A stretch of DNA of 64,000 bases from Pseudomonas plecoglossicida NBRC 103162 = DSM 15088 (GCF_000730665.1 NZ_BBIV01000018.1:1-64000); one strand, 5' to 3'; positions 7,361 through 16,540 are shown, counted from the stretch's first letter. Numbers and translations are program-made. Notes: generated by a model from the letters alone, not told the origin.

Positions 7361-7921
7361 ATGAGCGCCCCCCTGAACGTCGTAGCCTTGTCCGGCGGCA
7401 CTTCCCGCCCCTCACGCACCCTCACCCTGACCGAGGCCATCCTCGCCGAACTGGGCCAGCACCTGAACATCAAGCCGCACTTGATCGAACTGGGCGATAT
7501 CGCCCGGCCCCTTGGCGCCGCGCTGTGGCGCAACGAATTGCCCAAGACCGTCGAGCAGCAGTTGCGCCTGGTGGAAAAGGCCGACCTGCTGGTGGTGGCC
7601 ACACCGGTCTACCGCGGCAGCTTCCCCGGCCACTTCAAGCACCTGTTCGACCTGATCGGCCAGGACGCGCTGACAGACACCCCGGTCCTGCTGGCCGCCA
7701 CTGGTGGCAGTGAACGCCACGCGCTGGTGCTGGATCACCAGTTGCGCCCGCTGTTCAGCTTCCTGCAGGCGCTGACCTTGCCGATCGGGGTGTATGCCAG
7801 CCAGGCAGAGCTCGCCGATTACCGGGTCTCCAGCGATGCCTTGAACGCCCGCATCCGCCTGGCCGCCGAGCGCGCCGTGCCGCTGTTCGGCGCCCACCAT
7901 GCGCTGCGCAAGAGCGCCTGA
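7361..7921 (+). CDS. sfnE: NAD(P)H-dependent FMN reductase SfnE/MsuE
   Basis: A 186-residue flavodoxin-fold FMN reductase. The N-terminal nucleotide loop is LSGGTSRPSRT and the second flavin loop is VATPVYRGSFPGHFKHLFDLI, both typical of MsuE/SsuE-type reductases that supply reduced FMN to two-component monooxygenases acting on sulfonates and sulfones. It is followed 9 bases downstream by sfnC and then sfnR, the order of the sfnECR operon of P. putida DS1. It would be expressed under sulfate limitation. The partner monooxygenase (SfnG/MsuD/SsuD) is not in this window, so reduced FMN must serve enzymes encoded elsewhere. Confidence 0.9.
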   Translation: MSAPLNVVALSGGTSRPSRTLTLTEAILAELGQHLNIKPHLIELGDIARPLGAALWRNELPKTVEQQLRLVEKADLLVVATPVYRGSFPGHFKHLFDLIGQDALTDTPVLLAATGGSERHALVLDHQLRPLFSFLQALTLPIGVYASQAELADYRVSSDALNARIRLAAERAVPLFGAHHALRKSA

Positions 7922-7930
7922 GGAGTGGCC

Positions 7931-9118
7931 ATGAATGCACCGGTAAACCCTGCCCAGCGTTCGGCCCTGGCCATTGCCCGTGAGCTGGCCGGGCAATTTG
8001 CCCAAAGCGCCGTCGAGCGTGACGAGCGCGGCGGCACGCCCAAGGCCGAACGCGATGCACTGCGCGACAGTGGCCTGCTGTCGCTGGTGATCCCGCAGGC
8101 CTTCGGTGGCCAGGGCGCCAGCTGGCACGACACCTTGGAGGTGGTGCGCGAGTTCGCTCGCGTCGACAGCTCGCTCGCCCACGTGCTCGGCTTCCATCAC
8201 CTGATGCTGGCCACCGTGCGCCTGTTCTCGCGCCCTGAGCAATGGCAGCCGTGGTTCGAGCAGACCGCGCGCAAACACTGGTTCTGGGGTAATGCCCTCA
8301 ACCCACTGGACACCCGCACGGTGGTCAAGCACTTCGACGGCTGGTGCGAGTTCTCGGGCAAGAAAAGCTTCTGCTCCGGCGCCAGTGACTCGGAAATGCT
8401 GATTGCCTCGGCCGTGGACGAACGCGCCGGCGGCAAGCTGCTGATTGCCGCGATCCCCAGCGGCCGCACCGGCATCAGCCTGCACAACGACTGGAACAAC
8501 ATCGGCCAGCGCCAGACCGACAGTGGCAGCGCCACTTTCGAACGGGTGCGCGTCGAGCATGACGAACTGTTGCTCGACCCCGGACCGCTGAGCACTCCCT
8601 TCGCCGCCCTGCGCCCACTGATCGCCCAACTGCATTTCGCCAACCTGTTCCTCGGCATCGCCGAAGGTGCATTCGACGAGGCGCGCCAGTACACCCTCAA
8701 GGAAAGCCGGCCGTGGTTCCGTTCGGGGGCCACCAGCCCCGCCGACGACCCTTACGTGCTGCGCCACTACGGCGAGTTCTGGGTCGGCCTGGAAAGCGTG
8801 CGGCTGCTGATCGAACGTGCCGCCCGGCAACTCGACAGTGCCTGGGCCAAGGCACAGGCGCTGAGCGCCGAGGAGCGCGGCGACCTGGCCCTGGCCATCG
8901 GCACCGCCAAGGTCGCGGCCACGCGCCACGGCCTGGACATCTGCAACCGCCTGTTCGAAGTCACCGGCGCCCGCGCCACCCATGCTTCGCTGCGCTTCGA
9001 CCGCCATTGGCGCAACCTGAGAACGCAAACCCTGCACGACCCGGTGGACTACCGCATCCACGAGCTCGGCGAGTGGGCCCTCAGCGGCCAGCGCCCTGCC
9101 CCATCCTTCTATTCCTGA
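7931..9118 (+). CDS. sfnC: SfnC, acyl-CoA dehydrogenase-fold flavoprotein of sulfone/sulfur metabolism
   Basis: A 395-residue member of the acyl-CoA dehydrogenase-like flavin monooxygenase group (DszC-like): helical N-terminal domain, a central beta domain (KKSFCSGASDSEMLI) and a C-terminal four-helix part. The classical catalytic Glu of true acyl-CoA dehydrogenases is not evident, fitting an oxygenase or desulfurisation role using FMNH2 from SfnE (family inference). The start is the ATG at 7931, five bases after AGGAG; an in-frame GTG two codons earlier overlaps that site. Middle gene of the sfnECR set, 9 bases before sfnR. Its exact substrate is unclear in the literature I recall. Confidence 0.85.
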   Translation: MNAPVNPAQRSALAIARELAGQFAQSAVERDERGGTPKAERDALRDSGLLSLVIPQAFGGQGASWHDTLEVVREFARVDSSLAHVLGFHHLMLATVRLFSRPEQWQPWFEQTARKHWFWGNALNPLDTRTVVKHFDGWCEFSGKKSFCSGASDSEMLIASAVDERAGGKLLIAAIPSGRTGISLHNDWNNIGQRQTDSGSATFERVRVEHDELLLDPGPLSTPFAALRPLIAQLHFANLFLGIAEGAFDEARQYTLKESRPWFRSGATSPADDPYVLRHYGEFWVGLESVRLLIERAARQLDSAWAKAQALSAEERGDLALAIGTAKVAATRHGLDICNRLFEVTGARATHASLRFDRHWRNLRTQTLHDPVDYRIHELGEWALSGQRPAPSFYS

Positions 9119-9127
9119 GGATCGCCC

Positions 9128-10222
9128 ATGCAACTGCTGACCCTCCCCCCGTCACCGCAACTGGCTACCTCGATCAGGGCGACCGCACAGGTCTTCGAGG
9201 ACCCCAGATCGCTGGCGCTTCTCGCCCACTTGCAGCAGGTCGCCCCCAGCGAGGCCAGCGTCCTGATCATCGGCGAAACCGGCACGGGCAAGGAGCTGGT
9301 CGCACGCCACATCCACAACCTCAGCGGCCGGCGCAACGGCCCGTTCGTCGCGGTCAACTGCGGCGCGTTCTCCGAGTCGCTGGTCGAGGCCGAGCTGTTC
9401 GGCCATGAAAAAGGCGCCTTCACCGGCGCCCTGGCGGCCAAGGCCGGCTGGTTCGAGGAGGCCAACGGCGGCACGCTGTTCCTCGACGAGATCGGTGACC
9501 TGCCGCTGCCGATCCAGGTCAAGCTGCTGCGCGTGTTGCAGGAGCGCGAGGTGGTGCGGCTGGGCTCGCGCAAGAGCATTGCGATCAATGTGCGGGTGCT
9601 GGCGGCAACCAACGTGCAGCTGGAAAAAGCCATCAATGCCGGGCATTTTCGCGAAGACCTTTACTACCGACTGAACGTGGTGGCCCTGCAGCTGCACCCG
9701 CTGCGCGACCGGCCCGGCGACATCTTGCCGCTGGCCCGGCACTTCATCCGCAGCTACAGCGAGCGCCTGGGCTACGGCCCGGTGGAACTCAGCCCCAAGG
9801 CTCAGGCCAAGCTGGTCGAGTACAGCTGGCCGGGCAACATTCGCGAACTGGAGAACGTGATTCATCACAGCCTGCTGACCTGCGGCGATGGGCTGGTGCA
9901 GGCGCAGGATCTGCGTCTGTCCCATCTGCGCCTGGAGCGTCAGGAGGCCAGCAACAATGGCGTCGAAGACTTGCTTTTGCAGGCATTCAGCCGGTTGTAC
10001 GAGGAGCAGCCTGGGGAGTTGTACGAGAAGGTCGAAAATGCGCTGCTGCGCTCGGCCTACCACTTCTGCCATTACAACCAGGTACATACCGCACAGTTGC
10101 TAGGGTTGTCGCGCAATGTCACGCGCACGCGGCTGATTGCCATTGGCGAGTTGGTGGTGAACAAGCGGCGGGTACAGCAGGAGCAGGCGTTTGATGCCAG
10201 GGTGGTGCGGTTGTCGATCTGA
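9128..10222 (+). CDS. sfnR: SfnR, sigma54-dependent activator of sulfone utilisation genes
   Basis: A 364-residue enhancer-binding protein with no N-terminal sensory domain: it begins almost directly with the AAA+ domain. Walker A is GETGTGKE (49-56), the sigma54-contacting loop GAFTGA is at 96-101, Walker B is GGTLFLDE (114-121), and [11 protein letters not shown] is present in the lid. The C-terminal helix-turn-helix includes [17 protein letters not shown]. SfnR activates sfnFG and related genes with sigma54 under sulfate starvation. Lack of a receiver or PAS domain means activity is set mainly by its amount, through transcription of this operon. Confidence 0.92.
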   Translation: MQLLTLPPSPQLATSIRATAQVFEDPRSLALLAHLQQVAPSEASVLIIGETGTGKELVARHIHNLSGRRNGPFVAVNCGAFSESLVEAELFGHEKGAFTGALAAKAGWFEEANGGTLFLDEIGDLPLPIQVKLLRVLQEREVVRLGSRKSIAINVRVLAATNVQLEKAINAGHFREDLYYRLNVVALQLHPLRDRPGDILPLARHFIRSYSERLGYGPVELSPKAQAKLVEYSWPGNIRELENVIHHSLLTCGDGLVQAQDLRLSHLRLERQEASNNGVEDLLLQAFSRLYEEQPGELYEKVENALLRSAYHFCHYNQVHTAQLLGLSRNVTRTRLIAIGELVVNKRRVQQEQAFDARVVRLSI

Positions 10223-10239
10223 GCCTTGCAGCGTCCGCT

Positions 10240-10338
10240 GTGGCCTCATCGCCAGCAAGCTGGCTCCTACAGATACCCCACCGAGTTGAAGAACTCAGCA
10301 GGTACCTGTGGCAGCCGGCTTGCCGGCGATAGGGCCGC
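10240..10338. repeat. Inverted pair of REP elements
   Basis: A left copy (TCATCGCCAGCAAGCTGGCTCCTACAG, diverged) and a right, inverted copy (TGTGGCAGCCGGCTTGCCGGC... GATAGGGCC) flank about 35 bases. The pair lies between the 3' ends of sfnR and the convergent Gly-rich gene. Confidence 0.8.
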
Positions 10339-10354
10339 AACGGTTCTGCCACTG

Positions 10355-10924
10355 TCAGGTCCGATCACCTCCATGATCATCCCCGACATCATGATTCACC
10401 CCATCATCCGCGCCATGCCCTACGCCGTGCGCCTCGCCTACATTGTGATTCGCTTCGTGATTTGCTTCGTGATTTGCCTCGTGGTTCGCTTCGTGATTTG
10501 CCTCATGGTTGGCTTCGTGGTTGGCGCCATCATCTGCCCCATTCCGGCCGCTCTCTCCACGACCTGAACTGGCATGGCCACCACCATCGCCACTATGACC
10601 GCTACCCGCACCGCCATGGCCTGCGCCGCTACCGTGTCCACCACCACCGCCGCTGCCGCCGTGACCACCACCTCCGCCACTGCCGCCACCGCCGTGACCA
10701 CCGCCGCCACTTCCACCACCACCGCCGTGGCCACCACCGCCGCTGCCGCCGTGCCCACCGCCTCCACCACTGCCACCCCCGCCACCGCCGTGCCCGCCAC
10801 CTCCACCGCCGCCACCATCCTTCGCATACGCGCTGGATGCACCGCCAAGAGAGTCAGGTACGAGTACCGCCGATGCCGACAGCACCGCGCCGATGGCCAA
10901 CGCCAACATACATTTCTTCAGCAT
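10355..10924 (-). CDS. Secreted Gly/His-rich low-complexity protein with NHEA tandem repeats
   Basis: A 189-residue protein starting MLKKCMLALAIGAVL with a Sec signal peptide (about residues 1-33, ending SSAYA). The mature part is first a long Gly tract interrupted by single His and Ser residues (GGGGGHGGSGG type), then six perfect copies of Asn-His-Glu-Ala, then an acidic His/Gly tail. The start was chosen at the ATG before the signal peptide, preceded by GAGGCTCATC; the longer open frame upstream lacks a signal. No catalytic domain is seen. The many His and acidic residues suggest metal binding or a surface matrix role, which is speculation. Family unknown to me. Confidence 0.7.
   Translation of the reverse strand: MLKKCMLALAIGAVLSASAVLVPDSLGGASSAYAKDGGGGGGGGHGGGGGGSGGGGGHGGSGGGGHGGGGGSGGGGHGGGGSGGGGGHGGSGGGGGHGSGAGHGGAGSGHSGDGGGHASSGRGESGRNGADDGANHEANHEANHEANHEANHEANHEANHNVGEAHGVGHGADDGVNHDVGDDHGGDRT
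10451..10522 (-). repeat. Six tandem 12-bp units encoding Asn-His-Glu-Ala
   Basis: Six direct 12-base units (coding strand AAYCAYGARGC type; slightly diverged at third positions) lie inside the Gly/His-rich gene. The unit length is a multiple of three, so expansion or contraction keeps frame. Confidence 0.9.
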
Positions 10925-11288
10925 GATGAGCCTCCGCTTGGAGTTGCACGGGTTGCACAAGGCTTCCCGTGATGTCCGGCCCCCCCATGGGGCGACCTGC
11001 CAACCAGCGCGGCCTTCCATCACCGACAATTGAACGAGATCCATCAGGGCCTGCTGGCCGAATGTTGCAGAATGTTTCTCAGATAGTCAGCGTAGACCGA
11101 CGGGTCCCGCTTCGCTAGCACTCGCGCCGCCAATCGTCAGTCAGCATTACCGCGGCGATATCCGCCACGTAAGTTTCGCTATGCGCATGCGGCCTGGTCC
11201 CCGGCATCCGCGAACACCGTGGCCGGTACAACACGCGGAAACTGTGATTAGATTGTTCGCCTCACTCCACTCACAGCCAGGAAGGCCC
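10925..11288. other. Intergenic region without recognisable gene
   Basis: This 364-base gap separates the divergent Gly/His-rich gene and the acetyltransferase gene, so it should contain both promoters. I see no protein with coding character, no REP and no convincing hairpin with a T run. The right end carries AGGAAGG just before the ATG at 11289. Confidence 0.5.
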
Positions 11289-11825
11289 ATGTCCCACGCC
11301 ACGCTGCCTCGCACCCTGTCTACGCCACGCACACGCCTGGTGCGTCCCGAGCCGGCGCTTGCCGAGCAAGTGCTGCACGCCCTGCTGGACAGCTACAGCC
11401 TGCATGAGCCATTCCTGGCCTGGGCCAAACCTGACTGGACGCTGGACGAAGTGCGCGAAAGCCTGCACGCGAGCGCCCGCGAATTCCTCGAACCGACCGC
11501 GGAGAAGCGCTACTTCGTGCTGCGCCCGGACGGCCATGCGGTGATCGGCTGCATCGGTCTGAGCCCTGGCAATGGCGAATACGAAGTGGGCTACTGGGTC
11601 AGCCAGGCCAGCAGTGGCCAGGGCCTGATGCGTGAAGCGCTGGTCGGCCTGCTCGATGCGATCGACACGCCGGTGTGGCTGACCACCGACATCGACAACC
11701 ACGCGAGCCAGCGCCTGGCGCAACGATCAGGTTTCAGCGTGGCCGGCAGCCGGCTCAACGAGCTCGACCCGAGCACCCCACGACCGCTCTATCGGCGCGT
11801 GCCCAAGGCTGCGCAAGGCCAGTAG
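11289..11825 (+). CDS. GNAT-family N-acetyltransferase (RimJ/RimL type)
   Basis: A 178-residue acetyltransferase. It opens with the RimJ/RimL-like strand LSTPRTRLVRPEPALAEQV, has the core strands YFVLRPDGHAVIGCIGL and YEVGYWVSQASSGQGLMREAL (acetyl-CoA loop QASSGQG replacing the usual Q/R-x-x-G-x-G/A), and ends with the N-H-ASQRLAQRSGF pattern typical of ribosomal-protein acetyltransferase relatives. Start chosen at MSHATLPRT, preceded by AGGAAGG; an upstream extension has no ribosome site. It stands alone and converges with the EamA transporter. Substrate unknown. Confidence 0.85.
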   Translation: MSHATLPRTLSTPRTRLVRPEPALAEQVLHALLDSYSLHEPFLAWAKPDWTLDEVRESLHASAREFLEPTAEKRYFVLRPDGHAVIGCIGLSPGNGEYEVGYWVSQASSGQGLMREALVGLLDAIDTPVWLTTDIDNHASQRLAQRSGFSVAGSRLNELDPSTPRPLYRRVPKAAQGQ

Positions 11826-11837
11826 CGCTGCAGCGCC

Positions 11838-12716
11838 TCATTTGCTGCGCTGCATCCACGCTGCCCCCAGCCCGCTCACGCAGATGATCGCGATCCCCAG
11901 CAAGCTGGCACTGTCCGGCACCTGGCTGTAGATCACCAGGCCCAACAGCCCGGCGAACACGATCTGGCAATAACTGAACGGCGCCAACAGCGCCGGTGCG
12001 GCATGGCGGAAGGCCTGGGTCAGCAGCAAATGCGCGCTCATGCCGAAGCCACCGAGCGCCAGCATCAACAGCGCATGGTCCCAGCGCGGCAGCTGCCAGA
12101 AGAACGGCACCAGCGCGCTCATCACCAAGGTGTTGCACAACCCGGCGTAGAAGTTGCTGGTGGTGGGGCTGTCGTAGGCGGCGACCATTCGCGTCAGCAA
12201 CTGGTAGAAGCAGAAGCCCAGCGCCGAACCGAGCGGATAGAGAATCGCCGGGGTGAACATTGCACCGCCCGGATGCACCACCACCAGCACGCCAATGAAC
12301 CCCAGCACCACCGCCAGCCACTGCCCCGCCGTGACCCGCTCCTTGAGCAGCGGCGCGGACAACGCGGTGACCAGCACCGGAGCGAGGAAGTTGACCGATG
12401 TGGCTTCGGCCAGCGGCAGGTACTGCAAGCCGGTGGTGAACAGCAGGCTGGTACTGAGCAGGCTCAATGCGCGCAGGGTCTGCAGCACGGGTCGCCGGGT
12501 ACGCAGCACGTTGAGGCCGGACCTGGGCAGGAAGATCCCGGCCATGAGCAAGGTGTGCACCACATAGCGGACCCACACCACCATGACGATCGGATACAGC
12601 CCGCCGAGAAACTTGGACAGCGCATCGTGGCTGGCAAACAGGAACGTCGCCACCACCACCAGGGCAATGCCGCGCAAGGGCTGGTTGACACCGGACAAGG
12701 GGGTGCTGGAACTCAT
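11838..12716 (-). CDS. EamA/DMT-family inner-membrane transporter
   Basis: A 292-residue protein with about ten hydrophobic segments arranged as two EamA repeats (for example VVVATFLFASHDALSKFLG near the N-terminus and YPLGSALGFCFYQLLTRMV opening the second half). Drug/metabolite transporters of this kind export amino acids, purines or other metabolites; the substrate cannot be told from sequence. It ends 12 bases from the convergent acetyltransferase gene and starts 170 bases from the end of the GGDEF/EAL gene, so it is probably a single-gene unit. Confidence 0.85.
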   Translation of the reverse strand: MSSSTPLSGVNQPLRGIALVVVATFLFASHDALSKFLGGLYPIVMVVWVRYVVHTLLMAGIFLPRSGLNVLRTRRPVLQTLRALSLLSTSLLFTTGLQYLPLAEATSVNFLAPVLVTALSAPLLKERVTAGQWLAVVLGFIGVLVVVHPGGAMFTPAILYPLGSALGFCFYQLLTRMVAAYDSPTTSNFYAGLCNTLVMSALVPFFWQLPRWDHALLMLALGGFGMSAHLLLTQAFRHAAPALLAPFSYCQIVFAGLLGLVIYSQVPDSASLLGIAIICVSGLGAAWMQRSK

Positions 12717-12886
12717 GGCGATCTCGACGGCGGCGCGGCGGCATGCAGCGCCCGGGTTACGGCAGGTGCGACAGCAGGGATTCTAGAAGAGATACGACGA
12801 CTTACCCAAGGGCAATCCCCGCTGCACCTGAACGGCAAGACGCATTCCGTTCGCTGATCGACCACTTTGTCCCGGCGCCGCCTTCG

Positions 12887-14980
12887 TCACACTGCCGCCA
12901 CCTCTTTCAACCGCTCGCTGGCCGGCGCCGGCCGGCCGTACAGGTAACCCTGGAAGTGCGAGCAGCCTTCGGCGGCCAGCCGCTGCATCTGCTCCTCGGA
13001 CTCCACTCCCTCGGCCGTGGTCTTGATCATCAGGCTGTTGGACAGCTCGGTGATGGCGCGGATGATCGACATCGCCTCGCGGCTCTCGCACATGTCGTGC
13101 ACGAACGACTTGTCGATCTTGATCCGGTCGAACGGGAACGAGCGCAGGTAGCCCAGCGACGAATAGCCGGTGCCAAAGTCGTCCAGCGAAATCGATACGC
13201 CCAGGTCCTTCAGCGCCCGCAGGGTACGCACGTTCTCTTCACTGTTGCCCAAAAGCACCGATTCGGTGATTTCCAGCTCCAGACGCTGCGCCGGCAGGCC
13301 GGAGTCGGCAAGGGCCAGGGACACGATGTGGACCAGGTTGCCGTTCTTGAACTGCACCGGCGACAGGTTGACCGACACCGTCTGCTCGCTGTCCCAGCTG
13401 GCCGCCTCCTGGCACGCCAGGTTCAGCGCCCGGGTGCCGAGTTCGTGGATCAGCCCGGTTTCCTCGGCAATGGGGATGAAGTCCATGGGCATGACCATGC
13501 CGCGAGTCGGGTGCTCCCAGCGCAACAGCGCTTCGTAGCCAGTCACGCTGTTGGTCTGCTGATCCACCACCGGCTGGTAATGCAGGTGCAGCTGCCCCAG
13601 GTGCAGCGCGGTGCGCAGGTCGGTTTCCACCAGGCGGCGCTGGCGTGCGGCGACATCGAGTTCGACGTTGAAGCACTCGTAGCGGTTGCGACCGTTGCGC
13701 TTGGCTTCGTACAAGGCCATGTCGGCATAGCCCAGCAGCTGCTCGGCCTGGTCGTTGTCATCGGGAGACAAGGCGATGCCGATGCTCACGCCCACCGAGA
13801 ACTGATGGCCCTCGATCTGGAAGGGCGGGCTGATGGCCTCGATCAGCCGCTGCGCGGTATGACTGGCGGCATCGCGGTGTTCAAGGCCGGTCAGGACCAC
13901 GGCGAACTCGTCGCCACCCAGGCGCGCCAGGGTGTCGTGCTCGCGCAGTTCGCGGCGCAGGCGTTTGCCCAGCGCGCGCAAGAGCTTGTCGCCGAAGGCA
14001 TGGCCGAGCGAGTCGTTGATGTTCTTAAAGTTGTCCAGGTCCAGGCACAACGCGGCGGTCAGCCGGTCATGCTCGTGGCCGCGCACCAGGGCCTGCTTGA
14101 GGCGCTCGTTGAACAGGGTGCGGTTGGGCAGGCCGGTCAGCGCATCGTGGTGCGCCATGTGGTGGATCTGGGCGTGGGCCGCCAGCTCTTCGGTGGCATC
14201 CTCGGCGACGAACAGGACATAGTCGGCCTGGCCTTCGCGGTTCTGGCTGAGCAATGCGCGGCTGCGCAAGGTGCGTGGGCCACACAGGGTATCGACCCGT
14301 GTTTCGGCGGCGAAACCCTTGCTGCTGCGGGCGCCGCGGCCGAGCTGCTGCTCCAGGTAGTCGGCGGCGCCCGGGGCCATGCATTCGCCGGGGAGGCGCC
14401 CGATCATGCTGCAGCCCGGCCCGCCGAACAGCCGTTCGGCCTGCTGGTTGGCCAGCAGGATGCGCTGGGTTTCCAGGTCCTGGACGATGACGCTGGCGGG
14501 AATGTTGGCAATCACCGAATCGAGAAACTGCGACAGGTTGGCCATTTCCTGGCTGTACTGCTCGGCCAGCTCCTTGGCCTGCAGCAGCTCCAGCTCCTGT
14601 TGCCGGCGTTCGGAAATATCGCGGGTGACCTTGGCGAAGCCGACCAGCTTGCCGGCGTCATCGCGCACGGCATCGATCACCACATGGGCGTGAAAGACGC
14701 TGCCGTCCTTGCGCAGGCGCACGCCGACCTCCTCGAAACGCCCGGTCTGGCGGGCCTGCTCCAGGTTCTGCTCGGGCAGACCGGCGGCGCGATCGGCTTC
14801 GGTATAGAACAACGAGTAATGCTTGCCGACGATTTCCTCGGCGAAATAGCCCTTGGCCCGCTGGGCGCCGGGGTTCCAGTTGGCGACGATACCTTCGGGG
14901 GTGAGCAGGTAGATGGCGTAGTCCACCACGCTCTGGATCAACAGCCGGTACATGATGTCGGGGCTTGCGACTAGCGACAT
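12887..14980 (-). CDS. PAS-GGDEF-EAL cyclic-di-GMP turnover protein
   Basis: A 697-residue cytoplasmic protein with two PAS sensors (about residues 10-130 and 155-270), a GGDEF domain (about 285-440, intact RLGGDEFAVVL) and an EAL domain (about 455-695, intact YEALLRW, LEITES, DDFGTGYSSL, KIDKSF, AEGVE, QGYLYGRP). All phosphodiesterase motifs are present, so it should hydrolyse cyclic di-GMP; the intact GGDEF means it might also make it or act as a GTP-sensing site. No transmembrane segment. Start set at the ATG giving MSLVASPD; an in-frame TTG seven codons earlier is less likely. Single gene; influences biofilm versus motility by family knowledge. Confidence 0.93.
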   Translation of the reverse strand: MSLVASPDIMYRLLIQSVVDYAIYLLTPEGIVANWNPGAQRAKGYFAEEIVGKHYSLFYTEADRAAGLPEQNLEQARQTGRFEEVGVRLRKDGSVFHAHVVIDAVRDDAGKLVGFAKVTRDISERRQQELELLQAKELAEQYSQEMANLSQFLDSVIANIPASVIVQDLETQRILLANQQAERLFGGPGCSMIGRLPGECMAPGAADYLEQQLGRGARSSKGFAAETRVDTLCGPRTLRSRALLSQNREGQADYVLFVAEDATEELAAHAQIHHMAHHDALTGLPNRTLFNERLKQALVRGHEHDRLTAALCLDLDNFKNINDSLGHAFGDKLLRALGKRLRRELREHDTLARLGGDEFAVVLTGLEHRDAASHTAQRLIEAISPPFQIEGHQFSVGVSIGIALSPDDNDQAEQLLGYADMALYEAKRNGRNRYECFNVELDVAARQRRLVETDLRTALHLGQLHLHYQPVVDQQTNSVTGYEALLRWEHPTRGMVMPMDFIPIAEETGLIHELGTRALNLACQEAASWDSEQTVSVNLSPVQFKNGNLVHIVSLALADSGLPAQRLELEITESVLLGNSEENVRTLRALKDLGVSISLDDFGTGYSSLGYLRSFPFDRIKIDKSFVHDMCESREAMSIIRAITELSNSLMIKTTAEGVESEEQMQRLAAEGCSHFQGYLYGRPAPASERLKEVAAV

Positions 14981-15120
14981 GAAATTTACCTGAACCTGCA
15001 ACGTGCACGAAAAGGAACCCCGGAATAGAGCGGCCGGGACTTTGATAGCGATGCTGGCATTATGCCGCTTGAATGAATTTTGTGAAGTGGGTCACAGAAT
15101 TTTGCAGACCAGGGCGCAAC

Positions 15121-15615
15121 TCAATGCAGGGCAGACGTGATGCGATAGGTCAGCAGGTCCGGGTCATCTTCCAGCATCATCTGCTGCACCGGCCGGTACA
15201 GTTCGGCGACCATCGCCTTGCAGAAGGCTACCGCAACCGGGTCCAGGACATGGCAGCGCAGCAGCCAGTCGCCGGGGCTGCCCAGGAACTGTTGCGCCAC
15301 CGCCCGGCCGATGCCCTGGCGGCGGTAGCGCTTGAGGATGAATAGGTCGGCCAGTTCCAAGGCATCGATATCCGGCAACTCGCTGCGTTCGATCAGCACG
15401 AAGCCTGCGATGTAGCCATCGAGCAGCACCAGGTTGGCGCTCCAGCCCGGGGCTTGCCAGTAACGCTGCAGGTGCGCTTCGTGGATGTAGAAACGCCCGT
15501 CGACCTCCACGTCTTCCTGCTCCCAGTCAGAGGATTCGTAGGCGTAGAACTGGTAGAGGTTGCGGATCAGTTCGGCCTGGTCCGGCGTGGTGGGCAGAAG
15601 CTCGATGGGCAGCAT
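15121..15615 (-). CDS. GNAT-family N-acetyltransferase
   Basis: A 164-residue protein with a GNAT core: the substrate-side strand GYIAGFVLIER, then LADLFILKRYRRQGIGRAVAQQFL containing the acetyl-CoA loop RYRRQGIGRA (Q/R-x-x-G-x-G/A). The end includes a typical C-terminal strand and helix. Single gene between the cyclic-di-GMP gene and a divergent small gene. Substrate unknown. Confidence 0.88.
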   Translation of the reverse strand: MLPIELLPTTPDQAELIRNLYQFYAYESSDWEQEDVEVDGRFYIHEAHLQRYWQAPGWSANLVLLDGYIAGFVLIERSELPDIDALELADLFILKRYRRQGIGRAVAQQFLGSPGDWLLRCHVLDPVAVAFCKAMVAELYRPVQQMMLEDDPDLLTYRITSALH

Positions 15616-15781
15616 GGGCGGGCTCGGCGAAAAACGGCCATTCTACGGTTTTTATGTAGGGATTTTCGCGACAGCCTGCACGAAACGTCCACATCATGTT
15701 TATAGGCACAGCGCGCACAGCGCTGTAGATTGCAGGTTCCGGCACGGAGGCCAGCCATCAGTCCGCATCAAGGAGATGCCC

Positions 15782-16099
15782 ATGACCCAGCATCATTTCC
15801 AGCTCGCCTACACCATCAAGCCCCGCAGCGATGACGACGAGGGCGCGGCCGCGCAAGCCCGCCTGCACCTGCGTGAGATCGGTTGGGATCCGCTGCCGCA
15901 GATCGAGACTACCTTGCTCGGTGAGGTCCACCTGTACCACAGCACCATCCACGACCGCATCGATGAAGCCCAACGCCAAATTCGCGGCCGCATCCACGAA
16001 GAGCTCAAGGGCTTGAAGGCCCTCACCCGGGTCAAGTTCTACGGCAGCCTGATGGTCGACGGCCTCGGGCCCGCCATCCGCTTCAGCATCCTCGCCTGA
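15782..16099 (+). CDS. Conserved-looking small protein of unknown function
   Basis: A 105-residue soluble, basic protein starting MTQHHFQLAYTIKP with a clear AAGGAG ribosome site eight bases upstream. It has predicted alternating strands and one amphipathic helix (HDRIDEAQRQIRGRIHEELKGL) and no signal peptide or membrane segment. Codon usage follows the high-GC3 pattern of its neighbours, supporting real coding. I do not recognise the family. It stands alone between two genes on the other strand. Confidence 0.7.
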   Translation: MTQHHFQLAYTIKPRSDDDEGAAAQARLHLREIGWDPLPQIETTLLGEVHLYHSTIHDRIDEAQRQIRGRIHEELKGLKALTRVKFYGSLMVDGLGPAIRFSILA

Positions 16100-16147
16100 C
16101 CACTGCTTGGCGCATCAGGCGCACGGCGCGCCTGATGCGCGATGGCT

Positions 16148-16360
16148 TCATTTTTCCTGCAGCACTGCCCTGCCCTTCACCGCACGCGGGCCACGCCAGG
16201 CCCAGAACAGCAGCCCCGGAACGGGTGCGTAGACGACGAAGACAACCCACAGCATCTTGCGCTCGGCACTCCGGTCGCTGCCGATGATGTGCCAGATGGC
16301 GAAGATCTCCAGTGCGATGACCACGGCTGCGACGATGATCCAGACCGTTCCGATTTCCAT
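16148..16360 (-). CDS. Small membrane protein with PLDc_N-type (cardiolipin synthase N-terminal) domain
   Basis: A 70-residue inner-membrane protein with two membrane segments (IGTVWIIVAAVVIALEIFAIWHII and MLWVVFVVYAPVPGLLFWAWRG), matching the short two-helix PLDc_N module found free-standing in many bacteria. The Arg/Lys between the helices and the aromatic-rich second helix are typical. The start is the ATG preceded by GGGAG seven bases upstream; a GTG two codons earlier is possible. Function unknown; a role in membrane homeostasis is guessed from the cardiolipin synthase link. Confidence 0.75.
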   Translation of the reverse strand: MEIGTVWIIVAAVVIALEIFAIWHIIGSDRSAERKMLWVVFVVYAPVPGLLFWAWRGPRAVKGRAVLQEK

Positions 16361-16496
16361 GAGCACTCTCCCGTTGGCATGTAAGGGGTTGGGTAGCTGC
16401 CAGAGGTGAGGGTTCAGTTGGATTTTGGTTGATGGGGGTATGGTTTGGGCTTGAGTAGGTCATGAAGGTGTTCGCCGATGGAGATCTTGCGCCTGT

Positions 16497-16540
16497 GAGA
16501 TCGCGCGCCGCGCGGGCGGCGCTCGATCTCATGGGCGCCG
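16497..16540. repeat. Second-family inverted repeat (GAGATCG...CGATCTC)
   Basis: GAGATCG and CGATCTC arms surround a GC-rich core (CGCGCCGCGCGGGCGGCGCT). Similar sequences occur at 35034-35090 and 35172-35205, so this is a dispersed element different from the main REP. It lies in a roughly 300-base gap (16361-16663) in which I see no gene. Confidence 0.65.

Noticed and set aside
12743..14974. A 743-codon open frame on the + strand antisense to the PAS-GGDEF-EAL gene
   Set aside because: High-GC codon bias keeps antisense frames open. The sequence has no domain pattern, whereas the opposite strand encodes complete GGDEF and EAL motifs.
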